A DNA stretch of 54,281 nt from an uncultured Clostridia bacterium. Its GTDB lineage: Bacteria; Bacillota; Clostridia; TANB77; CAG-508. Both the position numbers and the translations under genes were made by a program. The notes beneath the pieces are model-generated. The model saw only the letters and a program-made list of their open reading frames with translations, searched no databases and was not told the origin of the DNA. Each line of letters starts with the position of its first letter. The first letter of the stretch is position 1. Below are positions 51,817 to 54,281 of this stretch, piece by piece. The DNA lies in the NCBI GenBank assembly GCA_944390965.1, contig CALXRW010000009.1, positions 1-54,281 on the forward strand, read 5' to 3'.

Positions 51817-54096
51817 ATGCCTAAAATAACAGAGGAATTGAAAAAAGAAGTAAATGAAAAACTGAAATTTATAGGCATCCATTTAGAAAAGATTCCAGAA
51901 GAAATAAAAAAACCAGATTTGCTAGAATTTAAACCATTAAAAACTTATACAGACAAAGAACATAGGGTATATAAGCATATACCCGTTTCTCAAATTCAAA
52001 TTTTAGTAACACCTAAAAATAGAGGAGCAAGTATTAAAGAAAAATATGATTCTGCCACTTATCTTTATTCCTATTTTTTCCCAGAAAAAGAGGAAGTGGC
52101 AGAAAAATATGCTACACTACTTAATATGCTACATTTATCTTCTATAGAGGAAATAGAAAATATAGAAAAAAAACAAAAACAATTTCAGAAAAAGATTCCT
52201 TTTAAAGTCAAATATGAAGATGCTTACCTTTGGGAAATATACTATGATGAGATAACAAATCAATATTTTATGTTAGTACCAGGGGATAATCCTGGATACA
52301 ATGAATTATTTTATCTGTTAAAAATGCAAATTGCTTTTGCTCAAAACAAAAAAAATGAGCCAATGATTTATGTGCCAATTAATCTACTAAACTACAGTGA
52401 CACTATTTTAACGAAAACAGAGATAAAAGATTTAGGAAATTATTTGTGGTTATTTACAGGAGATTGGGCAAATTTTTATGAAGTATATAATTCAAAAGAA
52501 GAATTAAGCTTGCATATTATAGGAGAAACGAAAATTTATGAAAGAATTAAAACACATTATAAAATAGTGCTAAAAGATAGAGAAGAGGGTAGTAAATTTT
52601 ATAAAAAAATAAAAGCACTTTTTATTCTTCAAACGGAACTATCTAATTTTTATCGCTTCCAAACAAAAATTAATGCCAAAAGTGAACTAGAGTTTTATCA
52701 TCATGATAAAAAAATGGAATATGACCAATTAGCAGAATTTATAAAAAATGAAACAGTGAACATTACAGAGCAAATCCAAAACAATTATCAAAAAATAGAG
52801 AATTTAAAAGAAGAATTAAAGAAACTAAAAGAAACGGAAACAGAGAAAGAAAAGCAGTATTTATTAAAACAAAAAGAAATTTCTACTTATTTACAATGTA
52901 AGAAAACTTTCTTAGGAAAAGTAAAATACTTTTTTAAAAGTAAAAAAACAAAAAAAATGGAAGAAGTTATTTTACTGGAGGAACAGCCACAAAAAGAGTA
53001 TACTAATATTAATTTACAATTATTAGAAAATGTAGAAAATGAGAAAAATCGTTATAGTATTGAAAATTTAGTTGCAATTTATTACTTATTAAAACAACAA
53101 ACTAATATGATTACTAATATGACATTAGATTATAATGCATTAAAAATAAAAAATGAGAATATGGAATTAAAACTAAAAAATGCACAAACTTATATAGATG
53201 AAATAAATAATCATAAAAAAAGTATATTTGAATTTTGGAAATTTGCCAATAAAGACGAGAAAATGGCATTAGAAGTAGGAAATGAAGTAGAAGAAAAAAG
53301 AGAAAAGATTACAAAAACTTTCCAATTTGAAACAGACATAGAAGAGTTAGGTAATAAAATGGATAAGCTTCAAAGAGTGAAATTGTCAAATGAAGAATTA
53401 AACAGTATATTTCTAACAACTGATAAAGAAATATTAAAAGAAATTAATGTAAAAAGAGATATAGAGAAATTACTTCAAAACTTAAAACAAGAAAGAGAAC
53501 AAAAAGAAGAGGAATATGATATTGAAGTATATGATATTTTTGGAATGGGATTAGTAGACAGAACTAAAACAAAAAAATTAGCAGATAAAAAACATAGAGA
53601 AATAGAAAGAGATAAATTTAGAATTTTAAATTTATCTAGAAATACTTCAGAAGAAGAACTAAAAAGTGCATTAGAAAGATTTTCTCAATATCTAAAGGAA
53701 AGTTTTAATAAAATAAAAGCACCTAGTGATATTCCGATTTATTTTATTACTTCAGAGGAAATGAAGTTTAATCAATATCTTGTGGGAGACTTAGACGAAG
53801 AAAACGTATTAAAAAGTTTAACAGAGAAAAAAGGAAAGCTATATAAAGTTACCATAAAAGAAAGCTTACCAATTTTATTCTTTACCAATATTGTATATTA
53901 TGATAATAGGAATAACACATTACCAGTAGGAATGAATGTATCAACAAAAGCAATGATAGATGGAACAAAATTGGAATTTGTATTAAAAGAAAAAGGTAAA
54001 TTTAAAACAAATGCTTATTCAGAAAATACAGACATTACGGACAAATTAGAAGTAAAAGAAATTGAGTATTATGAATATGAAGCAAAAGAAAATTGA
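51817..54096 (+). CDS. large unknown protein with coiled coils
   Basis: The 759-residue protein starts 14 bp after pyk (AAAAGGAG upstream) and should share its transcript. An N-terminal alpha/beta region (about 1-290; SATYLYSYFFPEKEEVAEKY; YDEITNQYFMLVPGDNPG) is followed by coiled coils (about 320-365, 430-470, 480-580) and a C-terminal beta region (SLPILFFTNIVYYDNRNNTL). No signal peptide or membrane helix is visible, so it is cytoplasmic. No family was recognised and no catalytic motif seen. Confidence 0.6.
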   Translation: MPKITEELKKEVNEKLKFIGIHLEKIPEEIKKPDLLEFKPLKTYTDKEHRVYKHIPVSQIQILVTPKNRGASIKEKYDSATYLYSYFFPEKEEVAEKYATLLNMLHLSSIEEIENIEKKQKQFQKKIPFKVKYEDAYLWEIYYDEITNQYFMLVPGDNPGYNELFYLLKMQIAFAQNKKNEPMIYVPINLLNYSDTILTKTEIKDLGNYLWLFTGDWANFYEVYNSKEELSLHIIGETKIYERIKTHYKIVLKDREEGSKFYKKIKALFILQTELSNFYRFQTKINAKSELEFYHHDKKMEYDQLAEFIKNETVNITEQIQNNYQKIENLKEELKKLKETETEKEKQYLLKQKEISTYLQCKKTFLGKVKYFFKSKKTKKMEEVILLEEQPQKEYTNINLQLLENVENEKNRYSIENLVAIYYLLKQQTNMITNMTLDYNALKIKNENMELKLKNAQTYIDEINNHKKSIFEFWKFANKDEKMALEVGNEVEEKREKITKTFQFETDIEELGNKMDKLQRVKLSNEELNSIFLTTDKEILKEINVKRDIEKLLQNLKQEREQKEEEYDIEVYDIFGMGLVDRTKTKKLADKKHREIERDKFRILNLSRNTSEEELKSALERFSQYLKESFNKIKAPSDIPIYFITSEEMKFNQYLVGDLDEENVLKSLTEKKGKLYKVTIKESLPILFFTNIVYYDNRNNTLPVGMNVSTKAMIDGTKLEFVLKEKGKFKTNAYSENTDITDKLEVKEIEYYEYEAKEN

Positions 54097-54157
54097 AAAA
54101 ATCTATATTTCATCTAGACTATTTCAAAAAAATATGTTATGATGAAATATAGCAAAT

Positions 54158-54240
54158 GCCTGAGTGGCGGAACTGGCAGACGCACACGACTCAAAATCGT
54201 GCGGGAAACCATGTGGGTTCGAGTCCCACCTTAGGCACCA
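54158..54240 (+). tRNA. tRNA-Leu (anticodon CAA)
   Basis: Acceptor arms GCCTGAG and CTTAGGC pair (one G-U), followed by A and an encoded CCA. The anticodon loop CTCAAAA gives anticodon CAA, reading UUG. A variable arm of type II size (about CGGGAAACCATG) and the T arm GTGGGTTCGAGTCCCAC are present. Total 83 bases with CCA. Confidence 0.95.
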
Positions 54241-54281
54241 TAAAAATATTACTCTTTCCCAAATGGTGGGACTCGAAAAGG

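Noticed and set aside
54263-54281. CCAAATGGTGGGACTCGAA at the window edge resembles the reverse complement of a tRNA T arm.
   Set aside because: Only 19 bases are visible and the expected GG before TTCGA on that strand is missing; it could be a tail of a neighbouring - strand tRNA or an attachment-site scar, but the window ends before this can be judged.

Overview
The window looks like chromosomal DNA of an uncultured, low-GC, spore-forming Firmicute of the class Clostridia. The evidence is very A/T-rich codon use, strong AGGAGG-type ribosome sites, TTG and GTG starts, a complete set of spoIIIA sporulation genes, DivIVA and SepF, an LPXTG protein with its sortase, and cohesin and dockerin modules. 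Nearly all genes are on the + strand. No CRISPR array, transposase gene, rRNA or plasmid functions were seen.

Layout: 1-4.7 kb, two mTERF-like repeat proteins, polA, a membrane-anchored lytic transglycosylase, a 41-residue basic ORF, and two tiny Cys-rich membrane ORFs on the - strand. 4.8-7.0 kb, a hairpin-rich leader and a pilin-like surface protein whose C-terminal 150 bp is GC-rich and looks like the variable region of a diversity-generating retroelement target; a paralogue with the same leader lies at 39.5-41.3 kb. 7.2-12.8 kb, mutL, miaA, an HlyD-like adaptor, sepF and divIVA. 13-20 kb, small regulators and membrane proteins, galE, a ZIP transporter and a minimal SufC/SufB pair. 20-25 kb, a small membrane protein, a broken Fic gene, an LD-carboxypeptidase, HD and metallophosphoesterase proteins, Dps and an EAL protein. 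25-31 kb, a cell-surface cluster: LPXTG cohesin protein, sortase, dockerin-bearing glucosaminidase, and a second cohesin/cadherin-like protein. 31-39 kb, yebC and spoIIIAA-AH, with a foreign gene and a long hairpin element between AA and AB. 41-54 kb, phosphofructokinase, argS, a U32 peptidase family protein, DUF368, an unknown membrane protein, glucan phosphorylase, pyruvate kinase, a large unknown coiled-coil protein and tRNA-Leu(CAA).

Two things stand out beyond gene content. First, four conserved genes (miaA, yebC, spoIIIAD, DUF368) are broken by +1 frameshifts that look alike: an extra C on the coding strand exactly before a GGN glycine codon (four clear sites, one ambiguous). Second, the intergenic DNA holds several families of dispersed hairpins. 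Their stems differ between copies but stay paired, and in one place one element has inserted into another. The pilin-like pair with its shared promoter and hairpin leader, one copy carrying a compositionally foreign variable tail, is the best candidate for an unusual system.
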